64,000 nt of DNA from Caryophanon tenue (GCF_001700315.1 NZ_MASJ01000024.1:27720-91719), one strand, 5' to 3'; counted from the stretch's first letter, positions 46,107 to 55,894 are shown. The notes: generated by a model not told the origin, from the letters alone. Program-made: numbers and translations.

Positions 46107-46826
46107 TTATTCGCCTAAATCTGCGTTGTGGTACACGCGTTGCACGTCTTCTAAATCTTCTAACGCGTCAATCATTTTTTCGAATTTCACTAAGTCATCG
46201 CCAGCAAGCGCTACTTCTGTCATCGGTAACATCGTTAATTCTGCTACTGTGAAGTCTTCAATACCTGCTGCTTTAAATGCTTCTTGTGTTACATGGAATT
46301 GGTCTGGCTCTACATAAACGATGATTGTGTCGTCTTCTTCCATAATGTCACGCATATCTAAATCCGCTTCCATTAGGACTTCAAGAATCTCATCTTCTGA
46401 TTTCCCTTCAATTCCAAATACAGCTGTATGTTGGAACATATGCGCTGCCGAACCAGATACACCCATGTTACCGCCGTTTTTACCGAATGCTGCGCGTACT
46501 TCTGACGCTGTACGGTTTACGTTATTTGTTAACGCATCAACGATTACCATTGTACCGGCAACACCGAAACCTTCGTAGCGTAACTCGTCGAATTGCTCAT
46601 CGCCGCCACCTTTTGCTTTATCGATTGCTTTTTCGATAATATGTTTTGGTACTGAGTATGTTTTAGCACGCTCTAATACTGTTTTTAACGCACGGTTTGA
46701 TTCTGGATTTGGCTCACCAGATTTTGCTGCTACATAAATTTCACGACCAAACTTCGCATAAATACGGCTGTTTGCTGCATCTTTCCCAGCTTTTTTCTCT
46801 TTAATATTATTCCACTTACGACCCAT
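46107..46826 (-). CDS. YebC/PmpR-TACO1 family regulatory protein
   Basis: 239 residues. Begins [20 protein letters not shown], then the three-domain fold with [17 protein letters not shown] and [20 protein letters not shown]. Known either as transcription factors or, more recently, as ribosome-associated factors that relieve stalling at proline runs. An upstream in-frame start would add 28 unrelated residues, so the ATG at 46826 is chosen although its ribosome site (GTGGAACC) is poor. Confidence 0.93.
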   Translation of the reverse strand: MGRKWNNIKEKKAGKDAANSRIYAKFGREIYVAAKSGEPNPESNRALKTVLERAKTYSVPKHIIEKAIDKAKGGGDEQFDELRYEGFGVAGTMVIVDALTNNVNRTASEVRAAFGKNGGNMGVSGSAAHMFQHTAVFGIEGKSEDEILEVLMEADLDMRDIMEEDDTIIVYVEPDQFHVTQEAFKAAGIEDFTVAELTMLPMTEVALAGDDLVKFEKMIDALEDLEDVQRVYHNADLGE

Positions 46827-46956
46827 TGAGGTTCCACTCGCTTTCGTGTTTTGTATTATATATCGCCCTAAAGCGCATAATAAAGCTTTTTTGACTGTAC
46901 TATTATACAATACAATGACCGCAAAGAAAAAGGAGAAACATGGTAAAGCACATCAT

Positions 46957-46986
46957 TTGCATAAATAAATTCATGTTCCTTATAAT
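46957..46986 (+). promoter_or_regulatory. Sigma-A-like promoter of a candidate small RNA
   Basis: -35 TTGCAT (46957-46962), 18-bp spacer, perfect -10 TATAAT (46981-46986) on the plus strand, pointing away from the yebC-like gene and towards no protein gene. Confidence 0.5.
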
Positions 46987-46992
46987 AGAAAG

Positions 46993-47140
46993 CGTCTTTA
47001 TAAGATGGTTAGTAAGGATGTTTCTACGTACTCAATCGCTTACACTGCTCACGCAGAAACATTCTTACTAGCGTACATAAGTAAAAGAGATTGGAACAAA
47101 AAGAAGTATCCTTCAGCAACAACAACTGCTGAAGGATACT
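46993..47140 (+). ncRNA. Candidate small RNA with a long hairpin
   Basis: Predicted transcript of about 150 nt from the promoter at 46957-46986 to the MITE hairpin terminator at 47103-47140. It contains a 17-bp stem (GTTAGTAAGGATGTTTC, 47008-47024, with 47056-47072; one mismatch or G-U pair) closed by a 31-nt loop. No credible open frame with ribosome site lies in it. Whether it is made is not shown; the promoter could also be a chance match in AT-rich DNA. Confidence 0.4.
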
Positions 47141-47364
47141 TTTCTGCTTTGGGTGCTACTCCACATGGCGGAACGCGTTTCGCAAGCATGGCTTGAGGCA
47201 AACACGATGGTCCTCTAGTAAAAGCGCATGCTCATGCGGTACCTCGTCGCAGAAAAATATTGTTTCTCCTGCTGAAGTCGCCGCTTGTGGCGGAACGCAC
47301 CCGCAAATTTTTATGATCTTCATACACTCATTTTCATCAGAAATAGAGTTCGGTACCAGGCTCT
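47086..47364. repeat. MITE-like intergenic element, full copy 3 (opposite orientation to copy 1)
   Basis: 279 bp, the reverse-complement relative of the element at 9327-9592 over its whole length. Terminal repeats are degenerate: AGAGATTGGAACAAAA (47086-47101) and the complement of AGAGCCTGGTACCGAA (47349-47364). The internal hairpin reads GTATCCTTCAGCA/TGCTGAAGGATAC, with an A-T pair of copy 1 changed to G-C, so pairing is kept. It ends 15 bp from the stop of the metallopeptidase gene. Confidence 0.8.
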
Positions 47365-47378
47365 TTTCTCATCTATCG

Positions 47379-48248
47379 TTATAGCTGAGAAGCAGGGATA
47401 CTAAATGTGTCACTTCCCTGCAATGTACCGTTTGTAAATCCTTTTTTCAACCAACGCATTCGCTGTTCACTCGTACCGTGTGTAAAGCTCTCTGGCACAA
47501 CATAGCCACGTGCTTCCATCTGTAACGTATCGTCACCAATAGCATTCGCAGCAACAAGTGCCTCTTCCATATCGCCTTCTTCTAAATAGCCTTTACCTTC
47601 TACATGGTGTGCCCATACACCGGCTAAGTAATCGGCTTGTAATTCTAAACGTTTCACTTGCTCATTATACGCAGCATCCGATACGCGCCCTGCTTGTGCA
47701 TGAACTTCCTGTGATGTACCAAGTAATGTTTGGACATGATGCCCTACTTCGTGCGCCACTACATATGCCATCGCAAAGTCACCTGGTGCATCAAACGTAT
47801 CACGTAGTTCTTTATAGAAGCTTAAATCAATGTATAAAGAATAATCACCTGGACAGTAGAATGGTCCAACCGCAGCACTTTGCAGACCACATGCAGAACT
47901 TACGCTATCGGTAAATAACACAAGTGTTGGCTCTACATACTGCATCCCTTCTTGCTCAAATAATTGGTGCCAAATATCTTCAGTGTCCGCTAGTACAACA
48001 GATACAAAGTCCGCTAACTCCTCTTCTTCAGCAGTTGGTACATAATTTGTTTGTTCAGTTGTTTGCTCCGTACCGCCACTATTATTCGTTACATTTGTAA
48101 TGACATCACCTAAATCACCACCGCTTAATAACGTAAAAATAATGATGATAATAATACCAATACCGCCACCAACACCGCCTTTTTGTGCTGGGCTCATCCC
48201 ACGACGGTCATCTACATTGCTACTTTTACGTCTCCCTTTCGTTTCCAT
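47379..48248 (-). CDS. Membrane-anchored neutral zinc metallopeptidase (YpfJ family)
   Basis: 289 residues. A short basic N-terminus, one Gly/Ile-rich membrane helix (GGVGGGIGIIIIIIFTLLSGG, residues about 25-45), a low-complexity linker, then the zinc domain with YVVAHEVGHHVQTLLGT (HExxH) and LELQADYLAGVWAHH holding the downstream Glu/Asp ligand. The C-terminus FTHGTSEQRMRWLKKGF is characteristic. Its substrate is unknown. The stop codon abuts a MITE-like element, which lies where its terminator should be. Confidence 0.92.
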   Translation of the reverse strand: METKGRRKSSNVDDRRGMSPAQKGGVGGGIGIIIIIIFTLLSGGDLGDVITNVTNNSGGTEQTTEQTNYVPTAEEEELADFVSVVLADTEDIWHQLFEQEGMQYVEPTLVLFTDSVSSACGLQSAAVGPFYCPGDYSLYIDLSFYKELRDTFDAPGDFAMAYVVAHEVGHHVQTLLGTSQEVHAQAGRVSDAAYNEQVKRLELQADYLAGVWAHHVEGKGYLEEGDMEEALVAANAIGDDTLQMEARGYVVPESFTHGTSEQRMRWLKKGFTNGTLQGSDTFSIPASQL

Positions 48249-48317
48249 AAACCTCTCCCCTTCACGTATTCACTCATTTTGTTGTTCAATACCCTTTTCA
48301 CTGAAAAAAATGCCTGC

Positions 48318-48785
48318 TTAAAAGTATTGGGGATGGTCTTGCTGCACCTTCTCAAGTAATGCTCGGCACCCATCAACAACCAAGTCATATGTTTCTTGGA
48401 AGTCACCTGTATAGTATGGGTCAGGCACATCTTTTTTGTGTACTGTCAAATCTAAAAAGCGAAAAATTTTCGGGTCTTCTTTGCGCAACGCTTGCTGAAT
48501 ATTTGTGACGTTACTCGTATCCATTGCCACTAAATAATCAAAGTTGTCAAAATCCGATGCCCATAATTGGCGTGCTTTCATACCAGTTGTAGAAATGCCA
48601 TATTCACGTAGCTTTGCTTGTGTGCCTTTATGTGGTGGCTCGCCTACGTGATAATTCGCTGTACCGGCTGAATCTACTTTTACAAAGCTGTGCCAGCCAC
48701 GTTTTTCGATCTCGTCACGCATCACTGCTTCTGCCATTGGCGAACGACAAATATTCCCTAAACAAATAAATAAAATACGAATCAT
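48318..48785 (-). CDS. Low-molecular-weight protein tyrosine phosphatase
   Basis: 155 residues. Starts IRILFICLGNICRSPMAEAVM with the P-loop CLGNICRS; the catalytic Asp is in VPDPYY near residue 122. Removes phosphate from Tyr or Arg of proteins (Bacillus YfkJ, YwlE type). The ATG at 48785 is 7 nt after AAGGAG; an ATG two codons earlier is too close to it. Confidence 0.93.
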   Translation of the reverse strand: MIRILFICLGNICRSPMAEAVMRDEIEKRGWHSFVKVDSAGTANYHVGEPPHKGTQAKLREYGISTTGMKARQLWASDFDNFDYLVAMDTSNVTNIQQALRKEDPKIFRFLDLTVHKKDVPDPYYTGDFQETYDLVVDGCRALLEKVQQDHPQYF

Positions 48786-48844
48786 TTCCATTCTCCTTTA
48801 CGAATAAAACCACTCAACGTAAATGCGTGAGTGGCTGTTGTTAC

Positions 48845-49456
48845 TTATCGTTTATCTTCCGCACGGTAACGCTCCGCAACTTCCGTTAAACGCTGTAATT
48901 CTTTTTCTAAAAACTTTGTTGATGCTTCGCGACCTTCTTTTCCTGACTCTGCCACAAATGGCTCGCCAAACACTAAATAGCCTGATTGACGCTTCAATGA
49001 AAAGACATCTTTTGCGTTATTCGGTCCAATATACGCGGCTGGTACAATCGGTGCTTTCGCAAGTTGTGCAATTGTAATCGCTCCTTGCTTTAACTCCGCA
49101 CTTTCTGCGTTACGCGTACCGCTTGGGAAAATCCCGACAACTTTACCTTCTTTAATGAGCTGGCGTGGAATTTTAATGACACTTGGTCCTGGATTATCAC
49201 GGTCTACCGGAAAAGCATTTAGCTTCGAAATAAACCAACCTAAGCCCTTCGCGTCAAAAAGCTGTTTCTTTGCCATAAAGTGAATCTCACGTGGCAACAT
49301 CGCGACACCTAAACTTAAAATATCAACATAGCCTGTGTGCGTACATGCAATAATAAAGCCGCCTTCTTGTGGCAAATGTTCTTTACCGAATACTTTGGAC
49401 GATGAACCTGTTGTTACAAGTAAGCCTTTTACGAAATTTGCTGTTAATTTATACAC
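48845..49456 (-). CDS. plsC: 1-acyl-sn-glycerol-3-phosphate acyltransferase
   Basis: 203 residues, PlsC/AGPAT fold. Motif I HTGYVDILSLG (HX4D), motif II-like LNAFPVDRDNPG, motif III FPSGTRN, motif IV PIVPAAYIG. Makes phosphatidic acid in membrane lipid synthesis. GTG start with AGGTAGGA 8 nt upstream. Next to it lie the LMW-PTP and an epimerase, without operon signs. Confidence 0.9.
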   Translation of the reverse strand: MYKLTANFVKGLLVTTGSSSKVFGKEHLPQEGGFIIACTHTGYVDILSLGVAMLPREIHFMAKKQLFDAKGLGWFISKLNAFPVDRDNPGPSVIKIPRQLIKEGKVVGIFPSGTRNAESAELKQGAITIAQLAKAPIVPAAYIGPNNAKDVFSLKRQSGYLVFGEPFVAESGKEGREASTKFLEKELQRLTEVAERYRAEDKR

Positions 49457-49528
49457 TCGTTTGTCCTACCTTTTTTTATCATTCACTCTTTATATTTTAC
49501 TCGATGGTAGTCGGTGTCGCAATGGACA

Positions 49529-50413
49529 TTATTGTTGTTCTGCTTCAACAAGCGTTGCAAGAAGTGTTGGTAACCAATCTTGTAACTGACTAAACGTAAA
49601 GCCGTGTGCTGTCGCTTTCGCATTATCCATATACCAATCCGCACCGACTGCGTATGGTGAGCGTGTTGTATCATCGCCACCTAATGCAATTTTAGCACGT
49701 TTACCTGTCGCTTCTTCAACAAGTGCAATGAACTCGGCTAATGTATAATCACCATTTGCCGTTGCGTTGTACGGCTCTGCTTGTGCATGTTCACCCGCCC
49801 ATTGTAAAAAGGCAGCCGCTTCATCTGACGTAATATATGACATACGTGCATCTACATTCACAAATGCCATTGGTTTTTGTTGTAACACATGCTGTACGTG
49901 GAATAATAAACGCTCTGTATAATCATCCTCACCAACAACGATTGGGAAACGAACAGCTACAACGGGGAATGTCGCCTCTTTATAAAACACGACTTCCGCC
50001 TGACGTTTGCCTTCACCATACGTAAAGTCATCACGCGTTCCCATACGTAATTCATACTGTAACGGGTCAAAGTCTGCTTCTACCTTTTTACCAGCGCTCG
50101 GTGCATACGTTGCCATCGTTGACGTAAACACTAATTTACCGATACGTCCATTTAATAAACGACATACAACTTGTGCCTCGTCCGGGCTGTAGCAAATATT
50201 ATCGTATGCAATATCCCACGTACGCCCCTCTACCGCCTTTGCAAATGCGACTTCATCTAAGCGATCAAAGCATAGTTGCTCTACTGTATCCCCAAATGAA
50301 TGAGGCGTTTCTCCACGCGTAGCGATTGTTACGCTATGACCGTCTGCTACAAGTCGCTCGACTAATTTTTTACCGAAAAAGCGCGTACCACCTAATACTA
50401 AAATTGTTGCCAT
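49529..50413 (-). CDS. NAD-dependent epimerase/dehydratase-family protein
   Basis: 294 residues, extended SDR-like. ATILVLGGTRFFGKKLVERL has the glycine-rich loop, and YGEGKRQAE has the YxxxK catalytic pair of this family. Related to chloroplast stem-loop/RNA-binding and sugar epimerase proteins; substrate unknown. ATG at 50413 chosen because AGGAG is 8 nt upstream and the longer frame begins at a GTG within the site. Confidence 0.88.
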   Translation of the reverse strand: MATILVLGGTRFFGKKLVERLVADGHSVTIATRGETPHSFGDTVEQLCFDRLDEVAFAKAVEGRTWDIAYDNICYSPDEAQVVCRLLNGRIGKLVFTSTMATYAPSAGKKVEADFDPLQYELRMGTRDDFTYGEGKRQAEVVFYKEATFPVVAVRFPIVVGEDDYTERLLFHVQHVLQQKPMAFVNVDARMSYITSDEAAAFLQWAGEHAQAEPYNATANGDYTLAEFIALVEEATGKRAKIALGGDDTTRSPYAVGADWYMDNAKATAHGFTFSQLQDWLPTLLATLVEAEQQ

Positions 50414-50546
50414 CGTTATCACTCCTACACCTTAATTACGTTAAAAGTGTACCGCAATCCATTGAAATTTGCATTGAAAAACGAAAAAGCTTCCGACCGT
50501 TTCCTTGTCGAAAGCTCCTACTAGTTTATCAATGCGACATACGCTT

Positions 50547-51380
50547 TTACACACGTCCGATTAAAATCGTGACATCTATTGTAATGGTGTTCAGTTCAAA
50601 CGCTTCTTGTGCCTCGTAATGCCAACTCATTGGTGTCATTTTTAGTAAATGTGGCACCAGCGCTCGTTCGACCTTTTTCGTATTCGTGACACGTACTTCT
50701 TCTACTTGTGAAAAAGCTTCATGGAAACGTGCGACCGTTTGCGCATTTGAATACGATTCCTTTTGTGAATCTGCAAATACTTGTTGACGTAACTGCTGTA
50801 AATAGCCTTCTGCTGGTACAACTTTAATAACGGCACCACCTGGCTTTAACAGGCGACGAAACTCATCGTAATTCGCCGGTGATAAAATATTATAAATCGC
50901 ATCAAATTGTGCTTCTTTATACGGACTCTTCGCTAAATCACCGACAACCCACGCTTCATTGGCGTAATGACGTGCTGCTTCAATGATTCCCTCTTTCGCT
51001 AAATCAATGCCGACACCAAATGCACCAGACATTGCACAAATACGCGCTAAATGCGTTCCTTCACCACAGCCTGTATCAAGCACTGTTTGCTCTTTCTTTA
51101 CATAGCTCGCTAACTGCTGCTGTACTTCATCATATAGCCCGCTTTCTAACACGAGCTTACGTGATGTAAATAGCTCCTTGCTATACATCGACTGTACTGC
51201 ATGTGTCAGCATATTAACATAGCCTTGTTTGGCAATATCAAAGGAATGGTTTTGTGTACAGCTCATACGCCCGCTCTGTTCAATCGTGATGGGCGTGTTG
51301 CAATGAGGGCACGCAAATAATTCCTCATGTTGTTGTAATAATTGAATTCCTTGTGTTCTACGTGAAAGCACACTATTCAC
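50547..51380 (-). CDS. rlmA: 23S rRNA (guanine-N1)-methyltransferase, RlmA family
   Basis: 277 residues. N-terminal zinc site with four ligands CPHC and C-N-H (FACPHCNTPITIEQSGRMSC then HSFDIAKQGYVNML), then a Rossmann methyltransferase with VLDTGCGEGTHLARIC. RlmA-II/TlrB proteins of Gram-positives methylate G748 of helix 35, near the macrolide site. The GTG start at 51380 overlaps the end of the MATE gene by 8 bp; a second GTG three codons later is possible. Co-transcribed with the MATE efflux gene. Confidence 0.9.
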   Translation of the reverse strand: MNSVLSRRTQGIQLLQQHEELFACPHCNTPITIEQSGRMSCTQNHSFDIAKQGYVNMLTHAVQSMYSKELFTSRKLVLESGLYDEVQQQLASYVKKEQTVLDTGCGEGTHLARICAMSGAFGVGIDLAKEGIIEAARHYANEAWVVGDLAKSPYKEAQFDAIYNILSPANYDEFRRLLKPGGAVIKVVPAEGYLQQLRQQVFADSQKESYSNAQTVARFHEAFSQVEEVRVTNTKKVERALVPHLLKMTPMSWHYEAQEAFELNTITIDVTILIGRV

Positions 51381-52722
51381 CGTCTTTCTGTTCTACTAAC
51401 GCATAACGTTGCCATTTTAAACTGCGCCAACGTAATGATGATAGTATAGCACGAACCCACTCATCTGCTGAAATCGCAAGCCATACACCAATTAGCCCCC
51501 AATCGAGAACGAAAACGAAATAATAGCCAAGTGGCACACTCATACATAACATCGAGAAAAATCCTGCACGTAACGGGAAACCTGCATCTCCTGACGCGCG
51601 TAATGAGTTGATAATTGTAATGTTTACAATGCGCCCTGTTTCCAGTAAAATACCGCACAAAATAGCCATGCTACCGAGACGAATAATTTCAGGATCATCT
51701 GTAAATACGCGCATAAGCGGTTCGCGGAATAATATCGTCACCAGTACAACGACGAGCCCAATGCTAAATGAAATACGTAAGCTTTTCCACACGCGCGCAT
51801 ATGCCTCATCACTGCGCCCTGCACCAATTAAACGACCGACAATGATCGACGTCCCCATACCGACAGCAAGTGCTGTTAAATACGTAAACATTGAAATATT
51901 ATTGGCATATTGACGGGCTGCTAATGCTTCTGACCCTAAATACGTCACATAATATAAGAAAATCAGTTGGCAGCATTGGTACAATACTTGCTCACCTGCT
52001 GACGGTAACCCGATATTTAAAATTTTACGTACAAACTCACCGTTCCACGTAATATAGTTTTTCCACATAATTTTCACATGCAATGCCTTTGTTAATAACC
52101 AGAAAAACACGATAACAGCTAGTGCTCGGCTCACAACAGAAGAAATCGCTGCACCTTGTACACCAAGCTCTGGCGCACCGAATTTGCCGAAAATCAACAC
52201 GTAGTTTAAACCAATATGCACGACGTTCATCGCTAACGAAATATACATCGTCTGCTTTGTTAACCCATGCACACGAATAATCGCTGCTAACGCATTAATC
52301 AGTGCCTGTAAGAAAATGCCGCCCCCGACGATCGCTAAATAGCTTTGTGCATAATATAAAACATCGCCCTGTAAATTCATCACTTCCATTAAGCGATTCG
52401 CATTCCACACGAATAACACACTCATCACTAAACCGAACGCTAAATTCAGTGAAATTGCTAGCGCGGATATTTTTGTTGCTTCAATATAACGTCTTGACCC
52501 TAAATACTGTGCAACAACAATTGCCGCGCCATTACCGACCACTTCTAAAATTAAAATAGATATATGAATATACGTATTTGCTGTTCCGACACCTGAAACG
52601 GCGTTATCAGATACTGCACTTAGCATAAACGTATCGACTAAACCCATTAATGAAAACAGAAAAATTTCTAAAAAAATCGGCCACGTTAAATGAAATAAAT
52701 TAAAGTCATCGCGTGCCCGCAT
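51373..52722 (-). CDS. MATE-family multidrug efflux transporter
   Basis: 449 residues, about 12 membrane helices, two homologous halves. FNLFHLTWPIFLEIFLFSLMGLVDTFMLS is the typical start, and the internal LPSAGEQVLYQCCQLIFLYYVT opens the second half. Exchanges Na+ or H+ for drugs. I chose the ATG at 52722 (AAAGGGTG upstream), which gives the usual MATE length; the frame extends 34 codons further upstream without a ribosome site. Confidence 0.9.
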   Translation of the reverse strand: MRARDDFNLFHLTWPIFLEIFLFSLMGLVDTFMLSAVSDNAVSGVGTANTYIHISILILEVVGNGAAIVVAQYLGSRRYIEATKISALAISLNLAFGLVMSVLFVWNANRLMEVMNLQGDVLYYAQSYLAIVGGGIFLQALINALAAIIRVHGLTKQTMYISLAMNVVHIGLNYVLIFGKFGAPELGVQGAAISSVVSRALAVIVFFWLLTKALHVKIMWKNYITWNGEFVRKILNIGLPSAGEQVLYQCCQLIFLYYVTYLGSEALAARQYANNISMFTYLTALAVGMGTSIIVGRLIGAGRSDEAYARVWKSLRISFSIGLVVVLVTILFREPLMRVFTDDPEIIRLGSMAILCGILLETGRIVNITIINSLRASGDAGFPLRAGFFSMLCMSVPLGYYFVFVLDWGLIGVWLAISADEWVRAILSSLRWRSLKWQRYALVEQKDGE

Positions 52723-52950
52723 ACCTACACCCTTTGCCAACTTCTTGCCTCCCATAACACATGTACTATGCGTTTCATATTGTGCACCGACTTTTCCGAC
52801 AAAACTGTATGTATAATAGCACATGTGTATTCAAAACGATGATTTTTTGTTTGGGGAGCAAATGTTTTTTTAGTATTTTCTATCAGGCTGTTCATCATTT
52901 ATTCAAACATCATTTCTCTAATGATGCTAAAAGGGCGCTGTAAACGACAT

Positions 52951-52979
52951 GAAACCGCTCTCGAAAAAAGAGCGGTTTC
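52951..52979 (-). terminator. Hairpin at the end of the opp operon
   Basis: Perfect 11-bp stem GAAACCGCTCT/AGAGCGGTTTC, 10 bp after the oppF stop. There is no T run, so its strength is uncertain. Confidence 0.6.
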
Positions 52980-52988
52980 TGTATGGCA

Positions 52989-53900
52989 TTAAATGCCCCA
53001 ATTTTGTAATTGTTGTGCTGTACCAAATACGAAATGTCCTGGTGATGTTTCTTTACGGATAACATCGCCGTCTACTTCTTCATGTGTATATGGAATACGT
53101 TGACGTTTACGCTCCGATAGTGGGTCTGGCTGCGGAACAGCTGATAACAATGACTTTGTATACGGATGCTTTGGCTCGTTGTAAATTTCATCGGCTGGGC
53201 CAAGCTCTACAATACGACCACGGTACATTACTGCAATACGGTCACTAATATATTTCACCATCGATAAGTCATGCGCAATAAATAAATACGTTAAATTACG
53301 CTCGCGCTGTAATTGTTTCAGTAAGTTGACGACTTGTGCTTGAATCGATACATCGAGTGCTGAAATCGGCTCGTCCGCAATAATAAAGCTTGGGTCTAAA
53401 CTAAGAGCGCGCGCAATACCGATACGTTGACGTTGACCACCTGAAAATTCATGTGCATAACGCGATGCATGTAAACGGCTTAAACCAACCGCTTCTAGTA
53501 GTTCGGCAACCTTTTCGCGACGTTCTTTTTTATCTTTATACATGCCGTGAATATCAAACGCTTCGCCGATAATTTCACTCGCCGTCATACGCGGGTTTAA
53601 TGACGCATACGGATCTTGGAAAATCATCTGCATATCTTTATTAAATTTCTTTAAATCTTTACGTGCCTTAATCGACGCAATATTTTCACCGTTAAATAAA
53701 ATTTCACCATCTGTTACATCATACAAACGAATAATCGAACGACCTGTCGTTGACTTACCACAGCCAGATTCACCAACTAAGCCAAGGGTTTCGCCTTCAT
53801 ATACGTAAAATGAAATATCATCGACCGCTTTAATCGGGTTCGACGCTGTACCGAAATATTGTTTTAAACCTTTTACTTCTAGAATTTTTTTGCGTTCCAT
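52989..53900 (-). CDS. oppF: Oligopeptide ABC transporter ATP-binding protein OppF
   Basis: 303 residues. Walker A GESGCGKST, signature FSGGQRQRIGIARAL, Walker B FIIADEPISALD and C-terminal oligopeptide/dipeptide domain (EIYNEPKHPYTKSLLSAVP). Pairs with OppD. Start overlaps oppD by 22 bp. Last gene of oppABCDF. Confidence 0.95.
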   Translation of the reverse strand: MERKKILEVKGLKQYFGTASNPIKAVDDISFYVYEGETLGLVGESGCGKSTTGRSIIRLYDVTDGEILFNGENIASIKARKDLKKFNKDMQMIFQDPYASLNPRMTASEIIGEAFDIHGMYKDKKERREKVAELLEAVGLSRLHASRYAHEFSGGQRQRIGIARALSLDPSFIIADEPISALDVSIQAQVVNLLKQLQRERNLTYLFIAHDLSMVKYISDRIAVMYRGRIVELGPADEIYNEPKHPYTKSLLSAVPQPDPLSERKRQRIPYTHEEVDGDVIRKETSPGHFVFGTAQQLQNWGI

Positions 53901-54946
53901 ACGTCGTCCCCTTCCTGCACGTAGCTATCAATACGTTGTTGTACGGCTAATGGCACCGGAATTTTCGGCGCATCTGGATGTAGTAACCACGTTTTTGCAT
54001 AATGTGTTTCTGACACCTTAAACATTGGTGGCTCTTGCTCATAATCAATCGCTAATGCATGCTCATTGCGCGGTGCAAAGGCATCCCCTTTTGGTGGACT
54101 AATTAAGTTTGGTGGCGAGCCTGGAATCGTCCGTAGTAAATCGTCCGCGCTGCTATTTAAGTCTGGCATCGACCCAAGTAAGCCCCATGTGTATGGATGC
54201 TTCGGATTATAGAAAATCTCATTCACTGTACCGTACTCGACAATTTGCCCTGCATACATAACAGCCACACGGTCCGCTACATTCGCCACAACACCAAGGT
54301 CATGTGTAATGAAAATAACCGATGTGTTGCGCTTCTTTTGGATATCTTTCATCAGCTCTAAAATTTGTGCTTGAATCGTTACATCAAGCGCTGTTGTTGG
54401 TTCATCGGCAATTAGTAATTTCGGGTCGGCGGCTAATGCAATCGCAATGACAACACGCTGACGCATCCCACCTGATAATTCATGTGGGTATTGATTGTAG
54501 CGCTTTTCCGGCATCGGAATACCAACTTGATGTAGCAGCTCCACTGCACGTGCTTTTGCATCACTGCGAGAAGCGGCATTGTGCTGTAGCATTACCTCTG
54601 TAATTTGTTTGCCGATTTTCATCGTCGGGTTTAATGACGTCATTGGGTCCTGGAAAATCATCGCAATGTCATTCCCACGAATTTTCGCCATTTCTTTATC
54701 ATTTAACGGCACTAAATCTCGACCGTTAAATAAAATTTCGCCACCTGCATAAATACCTGGTGGTTGCGGAATTAATTTCATAAGCGCGTTACTTGTTACA
54801 CTTTTTCCTGAACCGGATTCACCAACAATTGCTAGTGTTTCACCTTCATAAAGTTCAAAGCTCACGCCACGAACCGCCTGTACGATACCTGCGTATGTTT
54901 TAAAATGAATGTGCAAGTCTTTTACTTCCACTAATTTTGGTCTCAT
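53879..54946 (-). CDS. oppD: Oligopeptide ABC transporter ATP-binding protein OppD
   Basis: 355 residues. Walker A GESGSGKSV, signature LSGGMRQRVVIAIAL, Walker B LLIADEPTTALD, and the C-terminal OppD extension (NPKHPYTWGLLGSMP). ATG at 54946 taken, since the GTG at 54955 lies in the GAGGTG ribosome site. Confidence 0.95.
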   Translation of the reverse strand: MRPKLVEVKDLHIHFKTYAGIVQAVRGVSFELYEGETLAIVGESGSGKSVTSNALMKLIPQPPGIYAGGEILFNGRDLVPLNDKEMAKIRGNDIAMIFQDPMTSLNPTMKIGKQITEVMLQHNAASRSDAKARAVELLHQVGIPMPEKRYNQYPHELSGGMRQRVVIAIALAADPKLLIADEPTTALDVTIQAQILELMKDIQKKRNTSVIFITHDLGVVANVADRVAVMYAGQIVEYGTVNEIFYNPKHPYTWGLLGSMPDLNSSADDLLRTIPGSPPNLISPPKGDAFAPRNEHALAIDYEQEPPMFKVSETHYAKTWLLHPDAPKIPVPLAVQQRIDSYVQEGDDVWNAKKF

Positions 54947-54958
54947 GGTGCTCACCTC

Positions 54959-55894
54959 TTACTTTCGTAGTTTTGGATCTAATGCATCGCGCAAGCCATC
55001 GCCCACTGCGTTGAATGCAAAAATTGTCATCGAAATAAATAAGGCTGGGAAGAATAAACGCCACGGATAAGACATTAATGCCTTATTCCCTTCAGATGCC
55101 ATCGTTCCCCAACTTGCCATTGGCGCTGGTACACCTAGCCCTAAGTAACTTAAAAACGACTCCGTGAAAATAGCAGCTGGAATAGTTAATGTCATCGTTA
55201 CTAAAATCGCACCAAGCGCATTTGGAATTAAATGCTTCACAATTAAGTGCCCTGTGCCAGCCCCTAATGTACGTGCAGCTAGTACATACTCTTGGTTTTT
55301 AATCGATAGTACTTCTCCGCGAACAATACGCGCCATATTAATCCAACCGGTAATACAGAGCGCTATAATCATCGGCACAAGCCCTGGCTCCATCACAACG
55401 ATTAAGATGATTACAACTAATAAATACGGTACAGCCGTTAATACATCTGCTAAACGCATCATAATATTGTCTGTCCGTCCACCGGCGAGACCGGCAATAC
55501 TGCCCCATAACACACCGATAATTAAATCAATAAAGGCAGCCGTAATCCCGATAAATAATGAAATACGCGCCCCTGCCCAAATACGCACGAAAATATCTCG
55601 TCCTAAGTCATCTGTACCGAACCAATGGTCAGCAGATGGTGGCTGGTTATACACGCCTAATTGGTCACTATATTTGTATTGCGATACTTCGGGTACGACA
55701 ATTGCCATCCCGATAATAATTGTTAATAACACAAAACCGAATACCGCTAATTTATTTTGAATGAAGCGATAAAATACTTCCTTCCAAAACGACACAGATT
55801 TATCAGCAAGCTTGTCTTGCTCTGCTTGACGAGAGCCGACAACCTCAAACGCATTTGCTGGGAGTTTTTCAAGTTTTTGTTTTTCTAACGTCAT
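54959..55894 (-). CDS. oppC: Oligopeptide ABC transporter permease OppC
   Basis: 311 residues, six helices. A cytoplasmic N-terminal extension of ~35 residues precedes the first helix, as is usual for OppC. HWFGTDDLGRDIFVRIWAGARISL and the EAA loop (AARTLGAGTGHLIVKHLIPNALG) are present. Start overlaps oppB stop (TAATG). Confidence 0.95.
   Translation of the reverse strand: MTLEKQKLEKLPANAFEVVGSRQAEQDKLADKSVSFWKEVFYRFIQNKLAVFGFVLLTIIIGMAIVVPEVSQYKYSDQLGVYNQPPSADHWFGTDDLGRDIFVRIWAGARISLFIGITAAFIDLIIGVLWGSIAGLAGGRTDNIMMRLADVLTAVPYLLVVIILIVVMEPGLVPMIIALCITGWINMARIVRGEVLSIKNQEYVLAARTLGAGTGHLIVKHLIPNALGAILVTMTLTIPAAIFTESFLSYLGLGVPAPMASWGTMASEGNKALMSYPWRLFFPALFISMTIFAFNAVGDGLRDALDPKLRK

Noticed and set aside
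46940..47071. 43-codon plus-strand frame ([10 protein letters not shown] start) with AAGGAG upstream
   Set aside because: The start lies before the only promoter seen, and the frame crosses the long hairpin; residue composition is not convincing. Kept in mind as an alternative to the small RNA.
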